From the NCBI RefSeq assembly GCF_000421965.1, contig NZ_ATAY01000013.1, forward strand, positions 1-43,320: a DNA stretch of 43,320 nt, given 5' to 3'. The notes under the pieces were generated by a model that had not been told where the DNA came from, ran no database searches, and saw nothing but the letters and a program-made list of their open reading frames with translations. Positions within the stretch are counted from its first letter, which is position 1, and each line of letters opens with the position of its first letter. Of the stretch, positions 25,540-34,388 are shown piece by piece. Position numbers and translations under genes: made by a program. The DNA comes from Ruminiclostridium papyrosolvens C7. Lineage in GTDB: Bacteria > Bacillota > Clostridia > Acetivibrionales > DSM-1351.

Positions 25540-26895
25540 CTATTTCGATGCTTGCATATTTAATATCTCCTTGTACAAAAATTCACTGATGCCTAAATCA
25601 TCAGATTTAACTTCTCCTGTGTATACAATTTCGCTATAGGTATTAACACACCATTTCAGTGCATCTCGAGTTGCATATGTATCGTCGCCAAAATCTATTG
25701 CAGTTAACTTTGATTTTTTCTTTACTTCCAGCGTCTTTGAATCAACATATTGGGTTTTAGTGTATGAACGTGCAATCATTTTTAAAACCAAATCATTTTT
25801 CTTCATTCTAGTATCCTCGCTGGATACTAGAACGTTTTTATATACGTTCTGACCAATTTCAATCGAATCATATACTAATTTGCCATTTTCTATACGTTTT
25901 ACTGATTTTTTAACCTTTTCACTAATTTTAAATATGTCTTTAGCTGCAGTTGCTGCCTTATAAGCATTCTTACCGTTTTTTGCAATTAGCACAGCTGATT
26001 CAGCTCCCTTTGTCACAGGTCCTGCTAATGTCAAAGCAGCATCTACAGCAACTGCAAGCCAATCACCTTCCTGTATAGATTCGACTGTGCTTGCTATGGG
26101 AATTACTTTTAAAATCTGAATTGCCAAGTATTCTTTATCATTCAAATTCTTTATATACCAACCATCACTACCTATAAATGTATTCAGAAAGCCATTTGAT
26201 GTGATTCGTATAGTATCATTTGTATAACTTTTTTCTTTTTTTTGAATCACATCGTTTTTTTTGCCTAGTACTTTCTTTTTGCCCGTATTATTTTTCTGAG
26301 TAGTTAAAGCCTTCTTTCCCATAATATCGGCTTCTTTTTCAAGTTCTTCATTATCATTTACCGCAATCCCTGTTTTCATTTGAGAAGTTTCTCTTACTCT
26401 TCCCTGCTTCTGCTGAACTACATGCCACCCTTCATGCGGAAGATGCTTTTCTTGCCCTGAAGCAATGTGAATGTCATTTCCTTGTGTGAAAGCTAGAGCT
26501 CCTACTTCCTCGGGTTTACCTGAGTTATAGTGAACTTTTACATCAGACATGTCAATATTTGAAAGTGCTTCAAGTCCAGTTTTAAGTTGTGCAGGTAAAT
26601 CCGTCTTGTTTTCCTTCTTGGACTTCTTCTGTAATAATTCTTCATCTTTAACAGGCTTTTGGCTCTGACCGATTCCTGCAATAAATTGGCCTACTGCTTT
26701 GTTGCCAATACTCTTCTGTAACTGAATTATATTTTCAGGTGTTAAAGTATTAGGGTTTTCTCGGGCCCTAGCCATGATTACATTAGGGTGAGGTTGCTTT
26801 GCAATAGGCTTTACTTTAGAAGCCGACTTTTGGATTGTTCGATTACCCTTATAAGAAGTACTTTTTGACTGTTTTGGAGTATATATTTTTTCCAT
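25540..26895 (-). CDS. DUF4157 (eCIS-core) polymorphic-toxin-like protein
   Basis: The 451-residue protein has an N-terminal region with LQKSIGNKAVGQFI, then a DUF4157 domain at ~99-200: LPAQLKTGLEALSNIDMSDV, HIASGQEK and the metalloprotease-type motif HEGWHVVQQ (154-162), with ELEKEAD downstream. DUF4157 is a trafficking/processing module found in effectors of contractile injection systems and other secreted toxins. There is no signal peptide. Residues ~225-451 form a separate, unrecognised C-terminal domain with an Ala/Gly-rich helical patch (VAVDAALTLAGPVTKGAES), a candidate toxin tip. Two possible immunity genes follow. Confidence 0.75.
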   Translation of the reverse strand: MEKIYTPKQSKSTSYKGNRTIQKSASKVKPIAKQPHPNVIMARARENPNTLTPENIIQLQKSIGNKAVGQFIAGIGQSQKPVKDEELLQKKSKKENKTDLPAQLKTGLEALSNIDMSDVKVHYNSGKPEEVGALAFTQGNDIHIASGQEKHLPHEGWHVVQQKQGRVRETSQMKTGIAVNDNEELEKEADIMGKKALTTQKNNTGKKKVLGKKNDVIQKKEKSYTNDTIRITSNGFLNTFIGSDGWYIKNLNDKEYLAIQILKVIPIASTVESIQEGDWLAVAVDAALTLAGPVTKGAESAVLIAKNGKNAYKAATAAKDIFKISEKVKKSVKRIENGKLVYDSIEIGQNVYKNVLVSSEDTRMKKNDLVLKMIARSYTKTQYVDSKTLEVKKKSKLTAIDFGDDTYATRDALKWCVNTYSEIVYTGEVKSDDLGISEFLYKEILNMQASK

Positions 26896-26994
26896 TTCGA
26901 GTCTCCTTTATTATATCACATTCTATATAATGGGTAAAATGTAAAATACTTTAACAACCTAAGCCTTAATATTTTTTGTTATTTACGTTTTAAA

Positions 26995-29286
26995 TTAATA
27001 AAAATCATCCTCCCTTCTTGAAATTGTTCTCCTTAAAAGATTTGGCTGCTGCGGTGGTTGTTGCATCCCTTCGCAATGTTTCTGCCAGTATCTCCAACAC
27101 TCGCTCCAAAGCTCTATTTTTTCAGCTTCCTTTTTGGTCATTCTTTCGATTCTTTGTTTTTCTCTGTAGTCTCTTACCTTTTCGTTGTGTTTCTTGTTTC
27201 CAAGGCCAAGCATTGTGTTGAAATTCCATTTTGACAGGTCAGGGGAATACATGATTGCCGGATTTTCTTTGGATGTTACCAGACTGTACGGTCTGTCAAT
27301 CTGAGCTATTTCGTTTGTCATTAGTAATGCTCTTCCTGTCAGGTTTACACTTGCTGAGGATGAAGGTGTTTGGTATTTACTGCTTTGACTGGATAGTGAA
27401 TAGGTTGATACTGTGTAGTTTCCAAGTTTTTCTGATATTTCTTTCAGAGTTTCTGGTGAGTTTGTCTGCAAGTAATCCCATACCTGACAATTTCCTTTTA
27501 TAGTCTTGGCAACCTTTTCATCGTACTTGCTTTCCAACTGTGCAAAGTCCTGAAGGAATAAATTGAATCTCATTCCTCTGCCTCCACCGACTGTAAGTAG
27601 TGTGTCAAAGGAAGGTATGGCAGCAAAGTTTCCAAACTCATCAAGTATAAAATTTACTCTGTTTTTAAGACGTCCTCCCCTGCTATCACTTTCATTTACC
27701 AGCTGAATGTAATGTTGCAGGACAAGTAATGATGCAATGCTGTAATATGTTGTACGTTCATCCGGAAGAACCATAAACAGTGCAGTCTTTTTTCTGCCGA
27801 GGTCTTTTGGATTATAGTCGCTGGCCATAGTCATGGCATTTATGTAGCTTGATGTAAATAGTTTCAGCGTAGTAAGTGCAGCAGTATAAAAGCTTCCTCT
27901 TGTTCTTTCCGGGGCTATTTCAGATATGGCTACCAACGGCTTGGCAGGATGATTGTCCGGCAATTCTTTGACGTATTCCACTATGGGAATATTCTTTCCT
28001 ACGGCCTTGCACATTTCAGCTATAAAGTAATACACATTGGTCAAGGTCTGATACTTTCTACATTCGCCATGTCTGTTGTCATATACAACCGACATTATGG
28101 CACAGGCTATTGTTGAAGCTTCACCGTTGTTCCATATCTTTTCGCCCTTCGCATCTCCGACCAGGATCCCGACTAAATCCCATACACACTCTGTAGCCTT
28201 GGGTATGTTATCTTCATCTATAGCATCAATTATTGGCTGCAGAAGGTTGTACCTATCGCTTTTCAAAGGATTTTCGAAGTCGAGGATTATAACGTTGTAT
28301 CCCAGCCTTTTTAAGAAAGTTCCTGTATACTGATTCAATTCTCCCTTTAAATCGGATACAATCATACTTTCTCCTGCCAGAGCTAAAAAACAAATACTTT
28401 GTATTACAAGAGTTCTACTTTTACCTGAACGGGTTGCTCCTATTCCAAGCAAATGTGTATCATCACCAACATAATAGAACAGTTCCTTTCCTCCGCGAAG
28501 CTTTTTCATTCCAATAACCAATCCACCGGAACTGAAGCACTGGGTATTGGCAATCGTTTCGATACTACCTGTTTTTATTTCAGCGTTCGAATCTGCTTCT
28601 TTTAAAACATCAAATTCACAATCAAACAAATCGGCGAGTTTATCAATGTTCCGCTGTTCTTTCATCTGCCATATACTTGGGAAGTATTTTTTAAGCATTT
28701 CATCGTAATATAGTCTGACTTTTCCTCGGAGTGTACGCCTTTTTTCTTTCGGTAGCGCCTTATCCACGAACCATTTAATATACTGAAAATGTAACTTCTT
28801 ATGCTCCTGTTTATCTTCCTTATCAATAACATGCTTTTTTATTATAGACCTGTCCTTTTTGCCAGACGCTAACAGAGCTTTATAGAATTCATCTTTATGA
28901 TTTATAACCGCGGTATAAAAGGCTTTTGCTTTTTCCTTCTCAGTCATCCACCTGGCTGATCCGAACTGGTTTTGACCTGCGGCTACCGGTGTATATATCT
29001 TGGGAGTTATACACTGTAACTTGCTGATATAGTTTCTACTGTAACTGACCATGAGTGATGCTGCTAGGCAGAAGGATAATCCCTCAAAGCATAAAAAAAG
29101 CAGTCTGTGTTTTTTGACTGTTTTTATGCTATCGATACATTCTTTTATAGGGTAAAATGTTGGTGCTCTGTCAGCTCCTATTAATATCATATGAAATGCC
29201 ATTGAGGCAACTACACAGAACACTGACAGTACTATAAATACAAAAAATACAGTGGCGTACTGTACTTTCAAATGTCTGTTGTGCAT
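26995..29286 (-). CDS. virD4: VirD4/TraG-family type IV coupling protein
   Basis: ATG 29286, seven bases after AAGGGGGAA, gives 763 residues; an upstream TTG at 29307 would use the ribosome binding site itself as coding sequence. Two N-terminal membrane helices are followed by the motor domain: Walker A GATRSGKS, then SMIVSDLKGELNQYTG, and Walker B FILDEFGN. The order and motifs match VirD4/TraG proteins, which pass the relaxase-DNA complex to the T4SS. It follows the relaxase gene by 24 bp. The frame is intact. Confidence 0.92.
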   Translation of the reverse strand: MHNRHLKVQYATVFFVFIVLSVFCVVASMAFHMILIGADRAPTFYPIKECIDSIKTVKKHRLLFLCFEGLSFCLAASLMVSYSRNYISKLQCITPKIYTPVAAGQNQFGSARWMTEKEKAKAFYTAVINHKDEFYKALLASGKKDRSIIKKHVIDKEDKQEHKKLHFQYIKWFVDKALPKEKRRTLRGKVRLYYDEMLKKYFPSIWQMKEQRNIDKLADLFDCEFDVLKEADSNAEIKTGSIETIANTQCFSSGGLVIGMKKLRGGKELFYYVGDDTHLLGIGATRSGKSRTLVIQSICFLALAGESMIVSDLKGELNQYTGTFLKRLGYNVIILDFENPLKSDRYNLLQPIIDAIDEDNIPKATECVWDLVGILVGDAKGEKIWNNGEASTIACAIMSVVYDNRHGECRKYQTLTNVYYFIAEMCKAVGKNIPIVEYVKELPDNHPAKPLVAISEIAPERTRGSFYTAALTTLKLFTSSYINAMTMASDYNPKDLGRKKTALFMVLPDERTTYYSIASLLVLQHYIQLVNESDSRGGRLKNRVNFILDEFGNFAAIPSFDTLLTVGGGRGMRFNLFLQDFAQLESKYDEKVAKTIKGNCQVWDYLQTNSPETLKEISEKLGNYTVSTYSLSSQSSKYQTPSSSASVNLTGRALLMTNEIAQIDRPYSLVTSKENPAIMYSPDLSKWNFNTMLGLGNKKHNEKVRDYREKQRIERMTKKEAEKIELWSECWRYWQKHCEGMQQPPQQPNLLRRTISRREDDFY

Positions 29287-29310
29287 GAATATTGTTCCCC
29301 CTTGCACTAT

Positions 29311-30525
29311 TTATTTTTCAATATCCCATCCGATTGATTCCATTTCCTTTGCTTTTTCCTTTCTGGCCTGCTTGGAAAGGTCGCCTCCCATGACATGCTT
29401 ACGGGATATGCGATTCTTCCTATTATTTTTTGTAAGCCTTGCAAGTGTTGAAAAAATTTCTGTTACCAACTGTTCTGTCGCTCGTTCTCTTATATTGGCT
29501 TCAAACTCTTCATTTTTTATATCCCACTCCTTTTTAATAAATTTCCTTACAAGCTCTAAAAGCTTGTTTGCGATAATTTTCTCAGCCTCCTTTTCGTACT
29601 CATCGGCTTTTGCATCCAGTTCCATTTCATTAGATGAATATATTCTGGCAATGTCCAGCTTTGCTTGAACATACTCCGAAATGGCTTCCTGTAGGTTTTC
29701 ATCTATGTCAACCAGCTCTCTAACTAAAGAAATAAGCTTGTCCTTTACATCAGGTTTGAGATACTCAAACTTTAATGAACCTTTTGGTATCTCTTTTCTT
29801 ATTTCAAATAGCCTTTGAGCCAGGTATTTGCAAAATTCACTATCCGGTTTATCAAAAAAGAATTCTTCATTTGTCAAAGCTGAATAATCTCTCTTGCTTA
29901 TTTTATCAAGATAGGCTTCAAACTCACTTGCCATCTCATTTGTAATATCTTTAAGTAAATATTTTTTCTCATCTCTTTTCTCATAATATTCTTTTAACTC
30001 ATCTTCAAATATGTTCTTGACCAGTTTGCTTCTGATTTTGTTCGGTACTTTAGGATTGACCCAATTTTTTTGTATCTCCTGACGTTCGTCCCAGAAAACA
30101 ATGTGTACATGGGGATGGCTGGGAGTGTCATGAGCTGCAGCAATCCATTTGAAATCTGACATCTTTATGTTGTTTCCCTCTGCAATTATCCTTATTTGTT
30201 GTTTTATAAGCTCTTGCCATGCCTCTTTTGTTATTGGCTCTCCAACCTTTATTGCTGCATCTTCAGGAGAGAATGAAATCACTGACCTAAAAATGTTTTT
30301 TCCTTCTTCGGATTTTTTCTTAACTAAATCCATTACATCCTTTATCTTATGTTTGACTTCGAGAGTGTCGGAATCATACAAGTTACCGAACAGACCATGC
30401 TTTTCTCCCTCATTTTTCATTACTCCCGGACGAGTACCAATGTACCTGATATGCTCGGCATTTTTATTTGGTGTGCGAGTTTCATTTACCGGCTTAAACC
30501 ACTGTTTATAGAAAACTGCTGACAA
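29311..30525 (-). CDS. MobP-type relaxase
   Basis: The 404-residue protein starts from TTG 30525 after AGAAGGTGAT. The relaxase landmarks are HIRYIGTRPGV (~25-35) and a histidine cluster HDTPSHPHVHIVFWD (H132, H137, H139, H141), the metal-binding motif III of MOBP enzymes. A catalytic tyrosine near the N-terminus (Y6 or Y28) is likely. The C-terminal half is a long charged helical region. It would nick oriT and lead the strand into the recipient. It is co-transcribed with virD4. The subgroup within MOBP (MobP2/MobP3/MobL) cannot be settled by eye. Confidence 0.85.
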   Translation of the reverse strand: MSAVFYKQWFKPVNETRTPNKNAEHIRYIGTRPGVMKNEGEKHGLFGNLYDSDTLEVKHKIKDVMDLVKKKSEEGKNIFRSVISFSPEDAAIKVGEPITKEAWQELIKQQIRIIAEGNNIKMSDFKWIAAAHDTPSHPHVHIVFWDERQEIQKNWVNPKVPNKIRSKLVKNIFEDELKEYYEKRDEKKYLLKDITNEMASEFEAYLDKISKRDYSALTNEEFFFDKPDSEFCKYLAQRLFEIRKEIPKGSLKFEYLKPDVKDKLISLVRELVDIDENLQEAISEYVQAKLDIARIYSSNEMELDAKADEYEKEAEKIIANKLLELVRKFIKKEWDIKNEEFEANIRERATEQLVTEIFSTLARLTKNNRKNRISRKHVMGGDLSKQARKEKAKEMESIGWDIEK

Positions 30526-30558
30526 AAAGAATCACCTTCTTAATTGAATTTGGGACAT

Positions 30559-30592
30559 AAAAAAACCCGTAGGCCCTTGGGTGGGGTACGGG
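30559..30592 (-). terminator. Terminator between the HEPN-like gene and the relaxase gene
   Basis: CCCGTA and TACGGG pair across a GC-rich loop and are followed on the minus strand by TTTTTTT. It separates the cargo gene from the relaxase/virD4 transcript, which then needs its own promoter or read-through. Confidence 0.65.
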
Positions 30593-30707
30593 GGAACTAT
30601 TGGTTAATGGGAATCTAGAAAGAAAAACAATCAACTTTTAAAACTAACATTAGAACAGTAATCTATTAATTTTAGCATAAGTTTATTTAAATTATTATTA
30701 TTGTAAC

Positions 30708-31748
30708 TTAATCTTTCAAATTTATTTCCAGAATCTTTTGCCCAAAAATTTTTTGATTTTCAGCATCTTCTACTTGAATACCCATATAATCTGAAGCACA
30801 ATAAAAAAATACTGGAGCTTTGTCACAATTGTCGAATGTAAAGACAGCAAAAACTCTTCCATTTTGTTGTCCATCATCAATAATTAGTCCTGGAATTTTA
30901 GGATGATTACTTACAAAAACTAATTCTATATAATCATTCTCATTTGTAAGAGACATACTTGCATTTATAAACTCAGCATCTGAACCATAACCAAATGCTA
31001 CATCAACATTTTTCTCTTTTATGTACGTTTGAACCTCAGTATCATTAAAAGTTTGCTCTAAGTCTTTACCAACCATATCTATATTATTTTGAAATAGTTC
31101 TTTGTATAGTGTCTCTTCAACTTGGCTAAATCCAAACCCAACTTGAGATATATTACATAACAGACTATCCAATTTCCTTTTATTATATTTAAATTTTTTG
31201 AAATATATAAATTGAAGAAACCATAGTATACTATTAATATGACCAGCTAACTTATAGTATTCTTGTTTATAATCAATACCAAGGTGGATAAAAGAATTCC
31301 TAATTTTATTTAATTCTTTAAAATCATCACGGAGAGCATCTCCAACATCAAAAAGGTCACAATATAAATCAATAATATCTTTGTAATCAATTGTTTTTAA
31401 GTCTTTTGGATCTTTTAATATAACAAAGTCATACAATGGAATATCTATTTTATTATTTCGTTTCAGCTTATAGTATTCAAGTATACAACTATGAACCTTA
31501 TCTTTACTTTTTGACTCAAAAATTATGATTTCATTTATATCACTAATTGCTTTTTTCATTAATAATTCGAGGGCATTATTTAAATTTATTATACCCTGTT
31601 TCAAATATGTAGCAAATTTATCAGCTTCTTTAAAGTATGCACCCTTTCTTAAGAAATTAGTGAAGTGCTTCATTGACCATACTAATGAATCTATAGCGTT
31701 CTCCCAAAGTAGTAACTTTATAGAAATACCTCTAAATGTAAATTTCAA
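30708..31748 (-). CDS. HEPN-like cargo protein, possible defence gene
   Basis: A 346-residue cytoplasmic protein. Residues ~45-165 are helical with LNNALELLMKKAI and the motif KIRNSFIHLG (near 150), which fits the RNxxxH signature of HEPN RNases. The C-terminal ~130 residues are alpha/beta (EFINASMSLTNENDYIELVF, KIPGLIIDDG) and unrecognised. The start is uncertain: TTG 31748 lacks a good ribosome binding site and an internal ATG also lacks one. It sits alone between the RHH gene and the relaxase, with a terminator behind it; abortive-type defence is an inference from the motif. Confidence 0.5.
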   Translation of the reverse strand: MKFTFRGISIKLLLWENAIDSLVWSMKHFTNFLRKGAYFKEADKFATYLKQGIINLNNALELLMKKAISDINEIIIFESKSKDKVHSCILEYYKLKRNNKIDIPLYDFVILKDPKDLKTIDYKDIIDLYCDLFDVGDALRDDFKELNKIRNSFIHLGIDYKQEYYKLAGHINSILWFLQFIYFKKFKYNKRKLDSLLCNISQVGFGFSQVEETLYKELFQNNIDMVGKDLEQTFNDTEVQTYIKEKNVDVAFGYGSDAEFINASMSLTNENDYIELVFVSNHPKIPGLIIDDGQQNGRVFAVFTFDNCDKAPVFFYCASDYMGIQVEDAENQKIFGQKILEINLKD

Positions 31749-31891
31749 GATTATTCATTAAATTACTAAAGGTTCGATGAATTAATATCTTGATTAATTT
31801 TGTTTATCCATTGGAGTAAATTTACCATTTATTTACTTATAATATAATTATACATATTATACCTCGATTTATCAAATTTTTATAAGAATAT

Positions 31892-32350
31892 TCACTTCAC
31901 CCTCCTACTATCCTTACCCACTTCATCAGCCTGACTCAGATACTGGTCTATCTCAACATCCTTCTTCTTCATGTACTCAACTCCAAGCCGTAAACTTCTG
32001 TTAATCATTTAATAGAAAGCTTCCTGATCCTCGTCACTTATTAGCTGGATAAGGCTCAAATTTGAATACATGGTTCCGGCTGATACCTTTCCTATTTTCA
32101 TAAGCATTTTTACTATTCTGTTTATCTGCGGTTCCAGTACTTCCTTCAGTTCCTTGTGAATGATTTCCGTAATAAAATAAATGTCACTTTTATAGCCATC
32201 AACTGCCAGGCCCTTTTCAACAAACTCTCTGACAATATCTGAAACGGATACACCCCTGACCGCCGCAAGCTTTTTCATATCTTCTATACTTTTGGCTTTA
32301 AACCTGATTGACCTTTTAAGTTCCTCCGGATTACTTTTCCTTTTAGTCAC
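31892..32350 (-). pseudogene. Ribbon-helix-helix mobilisation-type protein with in-frame TAA
   Basis: GTG 32350 follows AGGAGGTGCAAA. Residues ~10-50 (ELKRSIRFKAKSIEDMKKLA, VSVSDIVREFVEKGL) are a ribbon-helix-helix DNA-binding domain like that of MobC/TraY oriT accessory proteins. The frame stops at TAA 32009-32011, but the very next codons stay in frame (MINRSLRLGVEYMKKKDVEI) to a TGA at 31892. So it is either one ~152-residue protein with a nonsense change, or a 113-residue protein plus a 38-residue ORF starting right at the stop. It is upstream of the relaxase, as expected for an oriT accessory factor. Confidence 0.6.
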
Positions 32351-32395
32351 TTTGCACCTCCTGACAAAATAAAAGCCGTAGCATTATGCCACAGC
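32215..32395. repeat. Direct repeat copy A (RHH gene 5' region)
   Basis: This ~181-bp segment holds the start of the RHH gene, its ribosome binding site and leader hairpin. It is nearly identical in the same orientation to 35849-36028. Between the copies lie the sigma/anti-sigma pair and the secreted Cys-His protein gene. Confidence 0.85.
32367..32395 (-). promoter_or_regulatory. Leader hairpin before the RHH gene (attenuator or operator)
   Basis: On the minus strand, GCTGTGGCATAATGCTACGG and C form an imperfect palindrome followed by TTTTATTTTG, then at once AGGAGGTGCAAA and the start codon. A terminator-like stem this close to the ribosome binding site suggests attenuation; the palindrome could also be bound by the RHH protein. 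The same element precedes the second copy (36008-36028), with covarying arm bases. Confidence 0.5.
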
Positions 32396-32479
32396 GAAAA
32401 ATAGATATTATAAATTTCCAAATAGTATTTATTTAAATTGTCACACTTTTATTTAGATATACACTCAGTTATAATAATT

Positions 32480-33487
32480 TCACTTATTTACAGGTATAAC
32501 AACATCCCCAACATGTATTTCTTTTAAACCGTCAAGGTTAATAGCCTCTGGATACCAAGAAATAATATTACCTTTCTCGTCAAGTTGGCAATCCTTCTTT
32601 TGAGATACTGTTCCATTTTCATAAATAAGTTGAGTAAATATACCATAGTAAGCACCGCTTCCGGTGTTAACATTACTTAAAGGATCTTTAGGCATCCCAG
32701 AATCACTTAATGTTGTAGTATTTACAATCATTAACATGTCTGTTAATGTAACACTATTTATTTGAAGCTTCTTTCCACACATTGATATAGTTTTATTAAC
32801 ATTTGGATTAGTAGCTGTAAAACTATTATCTTTATTTTTTAATAATTCAAACTGAAGATTCCAATTTCCGTACAGCATTTCATCGGTAAACTGAACACCT
32901 TCTACTTGTGATTGATTACAAATCAAATTACGAATTTTGATCGTAACTTTCTGACTATCGTTTATAGAATTAGGTAATGCCCAAGTATAGTAACAATATA
33001 AGGTCTTGCAATCATCTGATAATTTGCTATAGATTCCCATTAATGAGATCTCTTTATTATTGCAAATTATTTTATTTTCATATGGATTTAAGGAGTTACC
33101 AAACTTTTCTCCATTATCCTTTGAAAATGATAAAAGTACAACCGCTGTATTATTAGAAACATGCGAAGATATAATTTTCATTGTAACTCCTTGATCATGG
33201 ACAGATTTTCCAATAAGATGAGTTTCTTCATTGTTTATATGAAGCTTTTCTGATAACATATATCTAAAGTCAGGAGAAACCGCATAAACTGCTACATTAG
33301 CAACACACAATATTAGAAATACAGCTGCAATCCTAGCTGCCTTGTAGCTCCATTTTAACTTCTTTTTTCTTTTTCTTAAAATGTTATCTTCACATTTAGC
33401 ACTATTAATTATTTTGACTAACAATTCCTCTTTACTTAACAATTGACTATTTTCAAGACCAGTCTCTCTAAAATTCTTTTCTTTCAT
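32480..33487 (-). CDS. Membrane-anchored anti-sigma factor (DUF4179-like)
   Basis: The 335-residue protein has a cytoplasmic N-terminus (~residues 1-50), one membrane helix (ARIAAVFLILCVANVAVYAV) and a ~265-residue outer domain with the DUF4179-type layout (DQGVTMKIISSHVSNNTAVV). It overlaps the sigma factor gene by 20 bp, the usual coupling of a sigma factor with its inhibitor. It probably holds the sigma factor at the membrane until an outside signal is sensed. Confidence 0.8.
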   Translation of the reverse strand: MKEKNFRETGLENSQLLSKEELLVKIINSAKCEDNILRKRKKKLKWSYKAARIAAVFLILCVANVAVYAVSPDFRYMLSEKLHINNEETHLIGKSVHDQGVTMKIISSHVSNNTAVVLLSFSKDNGEKFGNSLNPYENKIICNNKEISLMGIYSKLSDDCKTLYCYYTWALPNSINDSQKVTIKIRNLICNQSQVEGVQFTDEMLYGNWNLQFELLKNKDNSFTATNPNVNKTISMCGKKLQINSVTLTDMLMIVNTTTLSDSGMPKDPLSNVNTGSGAYYGIFTQLIYENGTVSQKKDCQLDEKGNIISWYPEAINLDGLKEIHVGDVVIPVNK

Positions 33488-34025
33488 ACTTATTATCCTC
33501 CTTATATATTTTTTTTACCTCTTCGATTGTCCTATAAACTCTATGTACTATAGTTGAATTACTGCATTTAAGCAAATTCGCACATTCTTTAAAGGTCAAT
33601 CCCTGAACATAATGTAACAGAAAAGCACGGTAAGTTAATTCATCTTTTTTACTGATAAAGTCCCATATTATATCCAATAATTCTTGGTCAAATTCATCGT
33701 CTACATTTGACAAATTATATGAAAGTAATTCTATGTTTACACCATCTGTTTCATCCTCCGAAAATGTTGGAACAAGTCTCTTTTGATACTTAACAAACCC
33801 ATAATAACGACCAATTTCATGTCTCGCAGAAGTATAAAGGATTTTTAAAGCTTGTTCTGTAGGAAGGACACCCCTATTGTTCATTAGACGATAAAGCGAT
33901 ATATATACTGTTTGCAAAACATCATTTGTATCGTGTATATTCTTAATTTTGCTTATTACGTAATTCAAAATGGAACTATATGTCTCATTATAAAGTTCTG
34001 AAAATTTTTCATTTAATTCATTCAC
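33468..34025 (-). CDS. ECF-type RNA polymerase sigma factor
   Basis: The 185-residue protein starts from GTG 34025 after AAAGGAGGGGG. Region 2 is at ~10-75 (YNETYSSILNYVISKIKNIH, DTNDVLQTVYISLYR) and region 4 at ~130-175 (YVQGLTFKECANLLKCSNST, IVHRVYRTIEEVKK). ECF factors direct polymerase to envelope-response genes. With its anti-sigma partner and the secreted protein upstream it forms a signalling module held between direct repeats, so its regulon may include element genes (inference). Confidence 0.85.
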   Translation of the reverse strand: MNELNEKFSELYNETYSSILNYVISKIKNIHDTNDVLQTVYISLYRLMNNRGVLPTEQALKILYTSARHEIGRYYGFVKYQKRLVPTFSEDETDGVNIELLSYNLSNVDDEFDQELLDIIWDFISKKDELTYRAFLLHYVQGLTFKECANLLKCSNSTIVHRVYRTIEEVKKIYKEDNKYERKEF

Positions 34026-34224
34026 AACACCCCCTCCTTTCTACACAATATTATTTTACTGATATTATTAAATTGCTTCTATACTTAATATAAGTAAAAA
34101 ATATTCATTTTTTTGCCAAACCTAAAAATTTTATTAATTTTATTGTAAAAATATTATTATTTGACAGTCACGAAAGGTTTTATCTGACCTTCTAGACCCC
34201 AGGACCTTCTAGTAATTCTATACG

Positions 34225-34268
34225 AAAAACCTCCTAAAATAGATGTTTCTCTATATAGGAGGTTTTTT
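34225..34268. terminator. Bidirectional terminator after the secreted Cys-His protein gene
   Basis: AAAAACCTCCTA and TAGGAGGTTTTTT pair around a ~19-nt loop. The flanking A and T tracts let it work on either strand. It ends the minus-strand transcript of the gene at 34389-35492, ahead of the sigma factor gene. Confidence 0.75.
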
Positions 34269-34292
34269 GTATAAACAAAGATTTTTAAGTTA

Positions 34293-34316
34293 GAATATCT
34301 ATGGTATTCCTCATAA
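34293..34316 (+). repeat. Left arm of an inverted repeat flanking one gene
   Basis: GAATATCTATGG, TA, then TTCCTCATAA. The reverse complement, with a one-base difference in length in the middle, is at 35593-35617. The arms enclose exactly one gene (34389-35492). Confidence 0.7.
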
Positions 34317-34388
34317 TTTTTAATACTCAAATGTTGAAATATGAGTTCTATTATTATTAAGGTTAAATCTACTTAAGTGCACCTGTAA

